A stretch of DNA of 64,000 nt from Symsagittifera roscoffensis (taxonomy: Eukaryota > Xenacoelomorpha > Acoela > Convolutidae). Where the stretch lies: NCBI RefSeq assembly GCF_963678635.1, contig NC_087071.1, forward strand, positions 14,018,210-14,082,209, read 5' to 3'. Positions within the stretch are counted from its first letter, which is position 1; each line of letters starts with the position of its first letter. Shown piece after piece: positions 46,519-58,159 of this stretch. The notes under the pieces were generated by a model. The model was not told the origin of the DNA, ran no database searches, and saw only the letters and a list, made by a program, of their open reading frames with translations. The position numbers were made by a program, and so were the translations under genes.

Positions 46519-47944
46519 CCATCGAATTGTTCCCCGAATATGCGCTACCGGACAAATAGTATCCATATGTAAATATAATTTTAACGTGTTTATTCTTTTT
46601 TTATGGGTTGTGTGTTTTCTTAATGATATTTGAGGGCTCTGTTTTTTCAACCAGCGCACAAGAATTATTGACGCTAGCGCGCAACAGTGACTTTTTGAAA
46701 AAAAAAGGTTCAAACTCTCAGTTTTGTTTTGAATATTTTTTACCTGGTTTTTGAAAAAGCGTACTCTAAGTTCAAATCGAAAAACCTGTTCTAAAGAAAC
46801 AGTTGCGAGAATCGGTCAAGCTTGATCTTTCCTCCCTCAGAACTAAATGCACACAGCCGGATAAGGGTAGCGACGGAGTGAGAGATAAAACAATCACTGA
46901 GAGGAAACAATATCTCTTGTTTCAAAAACGATGTAGTTGTACTGGCATACCTGGAAGTATTAAACTTGAGCATTCGCAACTCCTACCATGTTATTGATTG
47001 TTGAATCGTGTTTTGAGCTGAAATCAGTTTCATGGCTTTGAATAGAGAGGGGCTCTAACTAGAACAATTAAATTGAAAAGTGAAGTGTTTCTGATGGATT
47101 TCTACTTGTTTCTAGAATTCAGAACTTCAGTTCTCAAAATTAACAAAACTCAGCTAATCATTTTCTTGAAATCTTTCTAACAAAGCTGAATTAGAGCTAA
47201 TTGAAACTTTAAAATGCATTCAGCATTTTAATAGGTTTATATATTAGATCTCATTGACACCTAGCAATTTAGTGAATTGATTTTTTTCTCAATTTCAACA
47301 CTTTTTATACTCAATAAGCAACCTTTCGATTTCGCAAAAAATGCTCAAATTGCTTGAAGCTGCAAACCGAAGATTTCCCAAACATTATTTGCTCTTTTTC
47401 ATATTCGTTTGTTAAGTTATTTGTCTCAGAACGGAGGGTTAAGTTATTTGTCTCAGAACCAAGAAAAACTGAACGTTAACTTGAATTTGTTTTCAATTTT
47501 ATCTATGCTTGGCTAATGCGTCATCTCATTGAACTATCTCCATCGTAACTTACTAGAAAACAGTAAGCAACTTGTTTTGTTTATTTGTTTCAATTTTTTT
47601 CTCTTCACTTTTATCTTAAATATTTGCTACCTGTACAAAACCCGGCCTTCTTTGTTTTTCTTTGATATGCTGGGAAACTAATTCAGAATCGATTTCTATT
47701 CTATTTAATTAATGCGCTGATGCATTCAGCCATTTTCAAATTCAGAGCGAATTTTATGCAAACGATAACGAGACTTCTTATATCAGAGCAAATCCTTCAA
47801 CGTTCCGACTACATCTCAAAGTCTATGGAGCACTGTTGATTTTATACAAATTGATGAGTTTTTCAAAAAAGAAAGAAAAAAAGAAAATAAAACCAAAAAA
47901 TGGGAGTTCTAAATTTTAGATATCTTTCCCACACATGCCTATTA
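46519..47944. other. AT-rich spacer
   Basis: No supportable gene. A 46803-46997 frame contains CSCTGIPGSI but no wider pattern. A 21-base unit with TTAAGTTATTTGTCTCAG occurs twice in tandem near 47411-47461. Confidence 0.35.
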
Positions 47945-48175
47945 AAGTACAAAAAGATAGATTTTGCTCCAAGTACTAAAACATTTGTGGCAAATTGCCT
48001 GCTTAAAGCAATTTGGAATTATTTCTAAGACAGATTAAATCTCCCCTTACGCGTTGTTGGCGCGGAAAACATCGCTTGTAAATTGTCCCAAATTGACGCA
48101 AACTGGCAATATTTAAACCCTTATAACTTAACAAAAATTGAGCACAGGGGAAATTTTTTTCTTAAATTCAAGATG
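47945..48175 (-). repeat. Dispersed repeat family R, copy 1
   Basis: The reverse complement matches 58160-58430 over most of its length: TATTGCCA, TTGGGACAA, CGCG...AACGCGT, a GGAGATTTA-like run, CTGTCTTAGAAAT and GGAGCAAAA. Parts also match 62195-62310. It is a short interspersed family of unknown class with a CGCG-rich core. Confidence 0.5.
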
Positions 48176-48573
48176 ATAACATTAAAATTTTTTGAAGGCC
48201 CAGAAAAAATCTGTCATGATTTGCTGGTTAAAAAGACAAAATTCGTCTGGAAGACTTTAAATTTTCTCGAGCACAAATATTCTTCAGTTTTTTTGATCAA
48301 CGGAGCTGAAAGAGTGGTTGTTATACAAAATTGACCAAAAAACCGTAAATTGGAATTAAAAAAAAATATATTATTGAAAGTTGAATTTCTCATTTTAATT
48401 AGATTATTTTTTGAGCGTTCAGCTTAAAACCGATAATTCAACGGTTTAAATCGGATTGTGAAGCAATTTTGCTGGAGTTCAAAGCTGCTGCTGAGCTCAG
48501 TGCTTCAGATTTTGCTGCAAATTCCTAATACAATGCTCGTAATTTCGAAAACAAGTCATTGATTGAAATAATT

Positions 48574-48578
48574 CGAAT
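48574..48578. repeat. BEL target-site duplication, left
   Basis: CGAAT lies directly outside the last LTR bases of the BEL element. The same five bases lie directly outside the 5' LTR at 55912-55916. A 5-bp duplication is normal for BEL/Pao insertion. Confidence 0.6.
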
Positions 48579-48598
48579 TATAGTAATTGGGTAATTAC
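48579..48598 (-). repeat. Remnant of BEL 3' LTR (20 bp)
   Basis: The 20 bases are identical to 55477-55496, the inner end of the 5' LTR. They abut truncated integrase on one side and the CGAAT duplication on the other. They are therefore the last bases of a 3' LTR whose remainder has been deleted. Confidence 0.65.
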
Positions 48599-50163
48599 TA
48601 TTTTGATGGCAGTCGATCAATTGGAAGATCTGACATCTGAGGGTAGTCGACTTGTTGTTGCATTCTTCTGCAGGGTATACAACTGTGTATGATAATTTTC
48701 AGCATGACGCGGCAGCGAAGAATCCAGTAGTTTTCCTGTGCTATGGCAATTGCTTGTTCCTTTCCGCAGTGGGAATGTAGAACATGGATGTTAGCTAACA
48801 GCAGGCGAACATTGGGGTTTTCACCAGCAAGAATGATTGGATATCTAGCTGATAGCATGATAGGGGCACGCGTGAGACGTCCACGAGAACGCAGGATACC
48901 GAAGTTGTCCACAAACGGTGCTAATGTTCGAAGTCTACTTTTGCCTTCAATTGGTTTTTCTTTTTTGATGTCTGAAATTTCAGAGACAAAATCTGTCCTT
49001 TGGGCAGTTTTAATTATGAGAAAGTGCGATTTCGTTAGATGCAAGAGTTGAAGATCGACCTTCGACTGTTTGTTGATCTTCCGTTTGAGATTTTCTGCGA
49101 ATAAGAAGCAGTATGCAACTGTCCGTATTAGTCTTTTCCAGTTGCTGAAGCGTTTGATGTCAAATATAGGCTCAAATTTAGACTCTAATGAAGTAACGAA
49201 TACAGGAATGTTCTCAAGCCGAATGTTTTCCTGTGAAGGCCATTGAGAAGAATCGTTCAACAGATATTCCGGTCCTAGTAGCCACCGACAGCTTGAGGTC
49301 ATTTCTAAAGCAATGTATCCTCTGGTACCGTCGTCAGCAGGATTTAGCAGAGTTGGAACGTGAAACCACTGTTCAGGTTTAGAAACGTCTAAAATTTTCT
49401 GAAGCCGATTAGCGACGAAAATTTTGTGTCGTATTTCAGGTGTTCGCAGCCAATACAAAACAGTAGTACTGTCAGACCAGAAATAAGTTTTTTCAACTTT
49501 GAGGTCAATTTCCTCTGAAACAAAGAGCGATAGTTGGGCAGCATATACTGCAGCTTGCAACTCGAGATTGGGAATTGTAACTCCTCTTGTCTTTCCTATT
49601 ATAAACTTCAAAGATGTGGAGCCGTCGCTGTAGACTATTCTTAGGTAGCAAACAGCAGCGAGAGCGAATTCTGATGCATCACAAAACGTGTGAAGCTGGA
49701 TTGAAGCAGGGTTTTCTTTATCAAAGAAGTTCCTTTGGAATGAAACAGTTTCGAAATTTTCCATTTCGTCTACCCAAAGTTTGAAATCGGGAAGTTTATC
49801 CGTGTCTAATGGAGTATCCCACTTAACACCTTGTGACCAAACAGATTGGAGAACTTTTCGAATCCGAATTGTCAATGGAGCCACTATTCCGAGTGGGTCA
49901 AATAAAGAAGCGGTATACTTCAGGAGTTTCCGTTGCGTAGCAATGCCAATACGTAGAATTTTTACAAACTTTTTGTTATCGATGAAGTAGCAGTCAGTGT
50001 TGGTATTCCAGTGAACACCGAGAACTCGTTGATGTTTAGGCGTTGGATCATTAGGGCTGACTAAAATATTTGGATCAATTGAATCCAGGAATGGTTTACT
50101 GTTTGAGTTCCACTTATTCAAGTTGAACCCACCTCGAGATAAAGATCCTCGTAGTTGTGTCAT
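48598..50163 (-). pseudogene. BEL pol: RNase H and truncated integrase
   Basis: 521 residues. The start is the RT thumb and the BEL-specific connection (LLKYTASLFDPLGIVAPL, residues 80-97). RNase H has HTFCDASEFAL (158-168), ELQAAVYAA (201-209), FWSDSTTVLYWL (228-239) and LNPADDGTRG (273-282). The integrase zinc domain follows with IHVLHSHCGKEQ (about 459-470) and CIPC (495-498). The frame ends at residue 521, just before where the DDE core should begin, at the deletion junction. It is separated from the upstream frame by a 44-bp duplication. Confidence 0.93.
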
Positions 50164-50168
50164 TTGTT

Positions 50169-50229
50169 GGAGGGCTTCTTCTACCGTTGCCTTTCCGTAT
50201 GCCTTTGTATGTGGAGGGCTTCTTCTACC
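50169..50229 (-). repeat. 44-bp tandem duplication breaking BEL pol
   Basis: GGAGGGCTTCTTCTACC occurs at 50169 and again at 50213, 44 bases apart, with similar sequence between (GCCTTTGTATG twice). 44 is not a multiple of three, and the RT frame stops within it at 50181. Reading resumes in another phase right after it. Confidence 0.8.
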
Positions 50230-53200
50230 TTGCCTTTGTATGTTGACGAAGTGACATACAAATCATCCATGTAGATATTCCGTTGAATGATTTCAGAAGC
50301 CAGAGGAAAGTCGTTTTTACTGTCTGATGCACATCGTCGTACTGCGTAGCAAGCCACGCATGGTGAGTCTGTGGCACCGAAAATGTGTCGTGTATATTCG
50401 TGAGTTTCTAATTTACCATTTTCTTTCCAAAGGTATCTTAGAAAAGGTCTATCCTTTGGGCTGACTAGCACTTGCATAAACATAGCATCTATGTCAGCAG
50501 ATATTGCTATTTTATTTTGTCGAAAGCGAATTATGAGACCTGTTAAGTTGCACAAAAGATCGGGCCCTTTGAGCAAACTCGAGTTGAGGGATTTACCCTG
50601 AAAAATGCTGGAAGCATTTGAGACTCGTCTAACTTTGTCTGGTTTGTTGACATTTGTCACTGGATGATGCGGCAAATACCAAGATTTGATTGCAGTGTCA
50701 TGTTTTGCATCTATTTTGGTGACAAAGCCTTTTTCTAAGTCAGTGATGACTGTTGCGCGGTACTTCTCCCTTAAATCAGGTTTACTTTTAAGGCGAAATT
50801 CGAGGCTGTTGAGTTGCTTTTCAGCTAGCCAACGGTTATTTGGAAGATCAGTATCCTCTTTCCAAAGAAGGTCAATTTGATAGTGACCATCTACTAAAGT
50901 ACAAGAGTTTTCGAGAATATCGATTGCTCTTTTATCCGATTTGGAGTGCGAGCGTTTTGAAGAAGCGATGCCTGTGTTTTCTATTTTCATCCAGTTGAGA
51001 ACTTTCTGGTATAATTTTTCATCTAAGTTATTGTGTGAATGAACTTGTGTGAAGTTCACCGGAACAGATGGAACGGAATTATATTGCGTTTTGTTGCGAC
51101 CTGTGCATGTCCATCCCAAAAAGGTTTCGATAGCCCAGGGAACATTCTTGGGGCCATAAACGGTATTTTTGATCTCATGATATTCTGGATTGTTGTTTCC
51201 GATGACTAGCGATATGCTATTGTCGTTTAAGTCCGGGTATTTAACATGCTTTAAATGTGGAAAATTGTTGCACATTGCGTTTAGTTGAAAAATATCAACT
51301 GGGGCCAAATTATTTTCATCTACCGTGAGTACGTCATCGAGCGTCATTGGAGTCGATGTGCTTTTGTATGGTCTAATTTGTACATCCACAGATGTAACTT
51401 GAACTGACTTGGTCTCATGATATCCAGATATGGGAAGTGAGTGCTTCTTGTTGACGTCCAAGCCTAGTTGAGTTGCCACTGAGTCCAGTAGTAGAGTTAC
51501 GCAGCTACCACTATCTAAGAAAGCGTAGGTACAAAGTGTTTTATCACCATTTGATGATTCGATTGGTACAAAAGCTGATTGACCTGATCTCTGACAAGCT
51601 ATTGCGCGATTCACTGCAGCTTTACTAGGGTTTTTTCCATAAGTATCAGAAGGATCGTGGAGTAGAGTGTGGTGTTTTTTACCACAATTATCGGTTCGAC
51701 AGAGCGATTTCGAATTGCAGTCAGTAAACCTATGATTCCCTAGACAGTTAAAGCATAAGTGCATTTTTCGGGCATGCTCTTTTCGTTGCTTAGGGTCTAA
51801 GGCTTTGAAGTGCTCGCATTTGTAGAGAGGTCCACAGGTGTCTCCACTAGGACAAGCATTCGAGTTTACATTATTCTGAGCACGAGAGTTTTGTTGATCT
51901 CCCTGATGGTTAAAGCGCTGATTTTGATTTCCTACACCATTTGTAGTAAAACCATTGAAACGGGAACCACTAGGGTGTTTAGCGTTTCCAGAAGAATTGT
52001 TAAAATTGTTATTGTTTTGGTTTCGGAAACCTGTCGGAGGCATGTCGCGACACGCCTGTGCGTACCGTTGAAACCATTGTGCTAGAAGTCTGAAGGAGGG
52101 TTGATCGTAGTCTTTGTCGATGACGAAGCGATTCCATTCTAATCTCACAGGGTCGGGAAGCTTTGCCAGAGCAGTGTTCAAGTTTGTTGTAGAACAAATA
52201 TCGTAAACAAAACCAAGTTGCTCAAAAGTGTCCACTAAAGTTAGGAGAAAAGCAGAAAACTGCATGTATGATTCTGGTTGAGCCAGATTTGGAGGTTTGA
52301 AATTTGCAAGACGTTGCAAAAAAGAGTTGACAATTCTATTGGTATTGCCAAAATTTTCACGAAGACGTTGTAGTGCTAGTTCGTATGTGTCGCCGTTTGC
52401 ACCATAACCAGCTATCATTAGTTTAGCTGGGCCAGTTACCAATGATTGAAGATGGATCATCTTTTTAGTTGGAGACATATTAGAATTATGAATCGATGAT
52501 ACGAATACACCATACCAGTGCAACCAATAGTTGGGATTGCCATTGAAAATTGTAGGCTTCAGTTTTGGCACTGATCGACTGAATGTAGTAGAAGTGTTGC
52601 TTGAATTAGTTGCCAAAGCTCGATTGTTGTTGTTAGGAGGGTTTGCAGCACTAGCTTGTTGTGAGCTGTGGTTAGGAACATCACTAGCAAATGGATTTGA
52701 AAATGATTGGTCGCCTTGAAATGGCGCCGAAAGGTTGTCGTCAGAGGCAGCTGTTCTTGCATTGCCTTGAGTATTGTTGCTCATGGTTATAAGGTTGTTG
52801 TTTGGTATATCCATTGTGTTTGCAGTCGGCATGGAGGTTGCGGTTTCCTGTGGGAAAATTGAAGTAACATTTTCTTGAGCGCTGTTATTTGGAATTGTAG
52901 AAGTAGCAGGATTTGATACTTGTTTTTTCAAATATTTTTTCACTTTCATTGAAAATACTCGGATTTTCTGTTTCAACTGTACTGTCCAGTGAGAATGTTC
53001 TTCAAAATCGTGTTCAGAACCAGCCTGTAACATTTGATCGTTCAGGGTATCAAGTTTTTGTTGGAATTGAGACAATTCAGTGAACGTTTCATTGATGAGT
53101 TCAAGATCATCTTCTTCCTCGTAGATGTTGTTTTCGAGCATGTCGATCAAAGTATTGATCTCCATTTCGTGATGACGTCGAAGCGAAACCAGTTTTCGAA

Positions 53201-53345
53201 CGCCAGTCTCTTGAACGTTTTGATTGGTATCTTGCGTTTGGGTACCATTTTGTTCCGAAGGATCGCTGTCATTGTTTTGCGTCGTTTTATTTCTACCGGA
53301 TGGGGCCATACCTTGAACCAGGAGACGTAAACCAATACCTACCAA
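50181..53345 (-). pseudogene. BEL gag-protease-RT
   Basis: A 1054-residue frame. The first ATG (53345) may precede the true start MAPSG (residue 13). Residues 1-150 are charged with coiled-coil character. 150-260 is Asn/Ser/Thr-rich. A BEL Gag core follows (about 260-435; PTIFNGNPNYWLHWYGVF). Zinc-binding motifs: CFNCLGNHRFTDC (531-543) and CRTDNCGKKHHTLLH (549-563). Protease: AFLDSGSCVTLLL (608-620). RT: ISADIDAMFMQVLVSPKDR (948-966) and YMDD (1025-1028). The frame is intact over 3.1 kb and ends at a frameshift caused by the 44-bp duplication. The enzyme would copy element RNA in cytoplasmic particles. Confidence 0.95.
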
Positions 53346-53880
53346 CTTATACCAGTATATGAATTTACCTTTACCAACCTACCAACTTATACCGAATACC
53401 ACCAATGCTCGTAAGAAGGAGCTAAATAATGGATAAAGTTTAACCAATTACCACTGTACCTTACCACTTGTACCTACCTCCAAGGGAAAATTGAGCAGTC
53501 GTTCAAAGTGTCCTCGGTATTAACAATTAACTGCGATTTTAAAGCTAGTCCAAGAACCTACCTGGTCCTACCAGCCTACCGACCCTACCTACCTACCAAT
53601 TACCAGTATAAACGGCAAAAAAAACGGGGTGCAAAGTTTAGCACCAATGAGTGTTGACCTCCCAGAGGACAACTGAGGATGACGTATTTACCTACCTACC
53701 TGTCGCTATTTAGCAGACGACCGAATTGTGATTGCTGACCTCCCAGAGGACAACTAAAATTGATGTACCTGTTTACCTACCTGTCCTAATACCGTAGATT
53801 TATCCCTGTGCAATAAAATTTGCACTTATACCAGTTGACCTCCCAGAGGACAACTTGCCTTTATCGCTGTAGCGTAGTGA
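53346..53880 (-). other. BEL leader, CCTACC-rich part
   Basis: No coding frame. The plus strand has many ACCTACC and CTTATACC units (53335-53600 and 53690-53800), a degenerate short repeat. The three hairpin units lie within it. Confidence 0.5.
53653..53855 (-). repeat. Three hairpin-forming 22-bp units in the BEL leader
   Basis: A 22-base unit, GTTGACCTCCCAGAGGACAA plus CT, occurs at 53653-53674, 53734-53755 (one change) and 53834-53855. Each can fold as GTTG/CAAC plus CCTC/GAGG stems around a 3-base loop. They lie between the minisatellite and gag. They could be packaging or translation signals; that is inference. Confidence 0.6.
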
Positions 53881-53924
53881 ATGAGACGAACTAGAGTTGT
53901 TCGAAGCAGTTGATGAGCTAAACG

Positions 53925-54720
53925 AAGCTCGAATGTAGCCACGAACCCAGTGAGGCTCGAAGCAGCAGAGGAAATGAGCTCAGGTAAAGCTCGACAGGAA
54001 GCAGCCAAGAACCGAGAGGCTCAAAGCAGAAAATAAGGTGAGCTAAGACGAAGCTCGAATGTAGCCACGAACCCAGTGAGGCTCGAAGCAGCAGAGGAAT
54101 GAGCTCAGGTAAAGCTCGACAGGAAGCAGCCAAGAACCGAGAGGCTCAAAGCAGAAAATAAGGTGAGCTAAGACGAAGCTCGAATGTAGCCACGAACCCA
54201 GTGAGGCTCGAAGCAGCAGAGGAAATGAGCTCAGGTAAAGCTCGACAGGAAGCAGCCAAGAACCGAGAGGCTCAAAGCAGAAAATAAGGTGAGCTAAGAC
54301 GAAGCTCGAATGTAGCCACGAACCCAGTGAGGCTCGAAGCAGCAGAGGAAATGAGCTCAGGTAAAGCTCGACAGGAAGCAGCCAAGAACCGAGAGGCTCA
54401 AAGGAGAAAATAAGGTGAGCTAAGACGAAGCTCGAATGTAGCCACGAACCCAGTGAGGCTCGAAGCAGCAGAGGAAATGAGCTCAGGCAAAGCTCGACAG
54501 GAAGTAGCCAAGAACCGAGAGGCTCAAAGCAGAAAATAAGGTGAGCTAAGACGAAGCTCGAATGTAGCCACGAACCCAGTGAGGCTCGAAGCAGCAGAGG
54601 AAATGAGCTCAGGTAAAGCTCGACAGGAAGTAGCCAAGAACCGAGAGGCTCAAAGCAGAAAATAAGGTGAGCTAAGACGAAGCTCGAATGTAGCCACGAA
54701 CCCAGTGAGGCTCGAAGCAA
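53925..54720 (-). repeat. 126-bp minisatellite in the BEL leader
   Basis: The unit GAATGTAGCC... starts at 53931, 54057, 54182, 54308, 54434, 54560 and 54686. The period is 126 bp, with one 125-bp unit. Copies differ by only a few bases. Because 126 is 42 codons, the element-sense strand stays open for 225 residues at 54720-54043, giving a hydrophobic 42-residue repeat (FEPLGSWLLPVELYLSSFP within it). Whether it is translated is unknown. Low divergence suggests recent unequal exchange. Confidence 0.9.
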
Positions 54721-55150
54721 GCGGAATAAGTGAGCTCAGATAAAGCTCAAACAAATGTCATGTCGAAGAACAATGACGAAAATTGAGAGTCCAAAAAGAA
54801 CTCGAATCAGGTAACCAAGGAGTCGGGCAATAAGAAAGCAAAAGTGTCAGAAAACACTTGAAGGAAGGAAGCAATGAAGGAAGCAAAGGGCCAAGAAAGG
54901 CTCGGAAGGAATATACAAGGCGTCAGATAAGACTCGGAAGGAATGAATGAATGAGTAGGGAAAGACTCGGAAACGAACAACAAATGGGTCGAGAAAGACT
55001 CGGAAAGGAATGAAACATTGAGTCAGGAAAGACTCGGAAAGGAACGCAAAAGGCAATAAAGACTATCAAAGTAAATCAAAAATGAGTCGGGAAAACTGAA
55101 GTTTTTTCATAAATGAGTCACAAAAGACTCGGAATAGCAAAGCAACAAAA
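54721..55150 (-). repeat. Degenerate GACTCGGAA repeats in the BEL leader
   Basis: After the minisatellite the plus strand has irregular units of about 25-40 bases built on GAGTCGGGAAAGACTCGGAA, at least eight times. It looks like an older, decayed satellite tract. No gene. Confidence 0.65.
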
Positions 55151-55459
55151 AACGAATTGAAAGGGGAAAATTGATGAAAATAACGTAATACATTATTCAA
55201 AGTAAATGAAGCTATGAACAATTGAAACGTTTAAAGTTTACATGGGTTAGAAATCAAGAGCAATAATTGATTTTTTTTTTTAATGTAAATCAAATAAACT
55301 GCGATTAACTGTAAATAAATGAAATAATATTGTAATGGGGGAGTATTATAACAAGATATAATAAACCGCAGACGTAAAAACTGGGGAGGAAAAACAGTAA
55401 CTAACCATAAATTTTTGGTTTTGGGGAATAAAAAACACAGTGTAACGAGCTAATCAAAA
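55151..55459 (-). other. BEL leader, start
   Basis: AT-rich leader between the primer site and the repeats. It contains an 11-base T run near 55270. No gene seen. Confidence 0.5.
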
Positions 55460-55475
55460 CTTTTTCGGGGCGCCA
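55460..55475 (-). promoter_or_regulatory. BEL primer-binding site
   Basis: One base inside the 5' LTR the minus strand reads TGGCGCCCCGAAAAAG. A primer site that begins with TGG and follows the LTR pairs with the CCA end of a host tRNA to start reverse transcription. The tRNA was not identified. Confidence 0.7.
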
Positions 55476-55476
55476 A

Positions 55477-55911
55477 TATAGTAATTGGGTAATTACCTGA
55501 GGAGAGTAGTACACCAATTGTTAGTAAGGGTAGTTTTAAGGGTTGAGTCAAAGGAGTTCCATGCAGTTGGGCATCAGTTGAGTAAGTACATGAAAAATAA
55601 TACAATAGTAAATCAGGGATAAAACTAAGGTAAATATAATATCATAAATAGGGATATTATAATACATAGTACGGGGAATACTAAAAGGCGAACGTTAGAA
55701 AAGGGGAACTGTTAATAAGGGGGTTATTCAGAAAAGTTGATATTAATCCCGAGTTTTCGTATAAATTGAAACATTATTTTACCTGAAAGTTTGTCATTTC
55801 CTTGTAAGTCATGCTGTTTTTGAAAAGTTGAAAGAAACGAGTGAGTCAACTTGGCTGTAATGTCAAAAGTCAAGTTGAGAGAAAGGTGACCTTAATTGTT
55901 TACAATTAACA
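55477..55911 (-). repeat. BEL 5' LTR (435 bp)
   Basis: On the element strand it starts TGTTAATTGT and ends CCCAATTACTATA. The inner end is fixed by the primer site, and the outer end by the CGAAT duplication. Both ends carry palindromes: TTAATTGTTTACAATTAA at 55892-55909, and GTAATT/AATTAC at 55481-55496. It should contain the promoter and polyadenylation signal. Confidence 0.7.
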
Positions 55912-55916
55912 CGAAT
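55912..55916. repeat. BEL target-site duplication, right
   Basis: CGAAT, identical to 48574-48578, directly outside the 5' LTR. Confidence 0.6.
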
Positions 55917-58159
55917 GTTAATTTGAATTTTATGGGTACGCAAGAACTTAAAGAAATCAATGACAGGCTTTTTTGCCTTCAACTCTCATGTTTTTTCAAT
56001 CGTATTGTTTTGAAGAAAAATAGTAAGGAGTTAGGAACTTGAAAGGCATGGGAATTTTCTCATTCATCAAAGAACAAATATAGTTCAGGATCCATAAATC
56101 CACTGTCGAATGAAGAGAAATCATTAGTTTATGTTGGAACTAAATAATTCTTGTTTTGTACTGATTTGGATAAGATGGAGCCAAGTTGTGCTTCTGCGAT
56201 TAAAAATTCTGTTCTATATAACTTTTGAGAAGTAAGATTTTTCACTTGGTAATTTATTCAGGGGGAGATTGTTCACATGGGCCCTGCCGATTTTACTCTC
56301 GATTTCTATGGATATTTCAGTGAAAACAATTTATGTCGTCAGGGTAAATTTCGGATATTTGAATTAAAACAGGATAAAATATTTTTGAAAGGAAATTTAA
56401 AGAAAAAACTTCTTTAGTGATACAAAAAGTTAATAATAAATTAAAAATTAATTCACAGTGTGAAGAAAAGGGTTTCTTGGATTTTATTAAGCTGACCAAC
56501 AAACCATAAAATGATCAATCATATCAATTTAGTTGCAATTTGAACGAAGTTCTTGATTACTTTCTTTTAAATCAACACAGGTGTTAAAAGAGTATTACCG
56601 AGTACTCCGATACCACGGAATAAGGTACACTAATTAGATATTCCCCCAGAATAACATATTTTTATCTGATCAAGATATGAAATGCTAATCCTTGTAATGC
56701 ATTGTATCAAAACACATAAACTAAACTGTATTCAATCTGCTGGGTCGGAGACAGTGATTTATACGACACGCAAGTAGATCAGACGTTTACAGGTGACCAT
56801 GAAAGTCAATCACAACTTAGGCGGACAAGAAAAACTGAAGAAAAAAAATTTAAGTTTTGAGTTGGTCACGAAATGTCAATAATAGCTCGAGTCATCAGAA
56901 ATACAAGAATATTATCATTACCGAAATTTTCACAGAATGAAAAAAAAACCAAAAAAAAACGGACTAAAATTGCTTTAGTCGAAAAAGCGGAAATTTAAAA
57001 ATTTGACGCTGTATAAAACTAGAAATGGTACTCAACTTGTTTTTTTTTCATCTCGAAATACAATCGGAAAGTCATTCAAAAACAGCACATAGTCCTCAAC
57101 AACAGTGCAATGGTGTATTTAGATCAAGGATAGTCAGTGGTTATCTTTGTTCTAAATGTTTTTTCATGTTTCTTTTTAATTAGTGTCATTTTTATATTTA
57201 GGTTTAAATTATTGTTGTTTTTTTATCAATTGTGTGGTAAAAAGAGCTGACAAAAACCTAGACAAATTCGACAATCATAGTAAAATAAACAGAACGGTCG
57301 AAATTTTGATTTGAAAAATCATAAAAAGAACAAAAAATATCCAAAAAATTTCTCCATTTTCTTAAAACAATTTTTACACAAATTGTTTTGAAAATTTTGA
57401 GTTTTTCATTTGAAAAAAACTTCAAAAACTAAAGTTTCATGGGTTATTGTTCTATTAAAAGGCTGCTCGTTTGCCATATTTGCTCGAATTTAGGTTAAAA
57501 CACCAAAAGTTTGAACCGGTTTTTCTCAACACTGGGACAATTTTTTGGAAAAGTTTAAAAATGGTTCGAAGCAGGGCTGAAAGGGTTTTAATATAATATT
57601 TTACGTCACCTTTTATGATGTTTATTTTTTATAGTTAATTTTGGTTGAAAATCAAAATAAGCCGCACGCTAAACTTGTTCACTCGAAAATAGACAAAGAA
57701 TCAAAGTTTCAGACTGGTTTTTCTCGACACTAAAAACATTTGAAGGCTTTTGAATTTTGTTCGAATTTTGACTGAAAGAGCTTTAATTTGAGGTATCGCT
57801 CGAACCATTCCATTCCGATGATTATTTGTGTTACCTGATTTTGCGTGGAAGAGGAAAAAAATTAAAACAAAGAAAAAATAAAACACACACGAATACAAAG
57901 TTCATCCACATTCTCAATGGTACAATTAGATGGTCAAGAATAAAAAAATTTGGAAATTTGAACAAAAAACTTAATTGATTTGAAAATGTTATTAAACCTG
58001 GGCTACAAAACGAAATTAAAAAACGTACAAAAGAAAGCAGTTTTTTATATATTCTTAATCCCAAGACTTCAAAGTAAACAACTTCTCAAAAGCAAGAAAA
58101 GTGTTGACCGCTGGCACTTTTCTTTCCTCGTGTAATTTTTTAGGACATCCTATTTCGGC
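55917..58159. other. AT-rich intergenic spacer
   Basis: No supportable gene. There are several poly-A and poly-T runs and short Phe/Leu-rich frames (for example 57701-58064 minus) that look like chance translations. Confidence 0.4.

Larger units (their letters stand above)
48579..55911 (-). mobile_element. BEL/Pao retrotransposon, internally deleted at its 3' end
   Basis: Minus-strand element: 5' LTR (55911-55477), primer site, 2 kb leader with minisatellite, gag-pol (53345-50181 and 50163-48598), then a direct jump into the last 20 bases of the 3' LTR. RT and RNase H motifs and the protein layout are those of BEL/Pao. CGAAT flanks both ends. The missing DNA is the integrase core, the C-terminus, any 3' UTR and about 415 bp of LTR. 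The gag-pol frames are otherwise long and clean, so this insertion is younger than the other elements of the window. Confidence 0.88.

Noticed and set aside
53925-54720. CRISPR-like array
   Set aside because: Units are contiguous 126-bp tandem repeats with no unique spacers, inside a eukaryotic retroelement.
54043-54720. 225-residue hydrophobic protein gene
   Set aside because: The frame exists because the repeat length is a multiple of three; there is no start context and no known family. Kept only as a minisatellite note.
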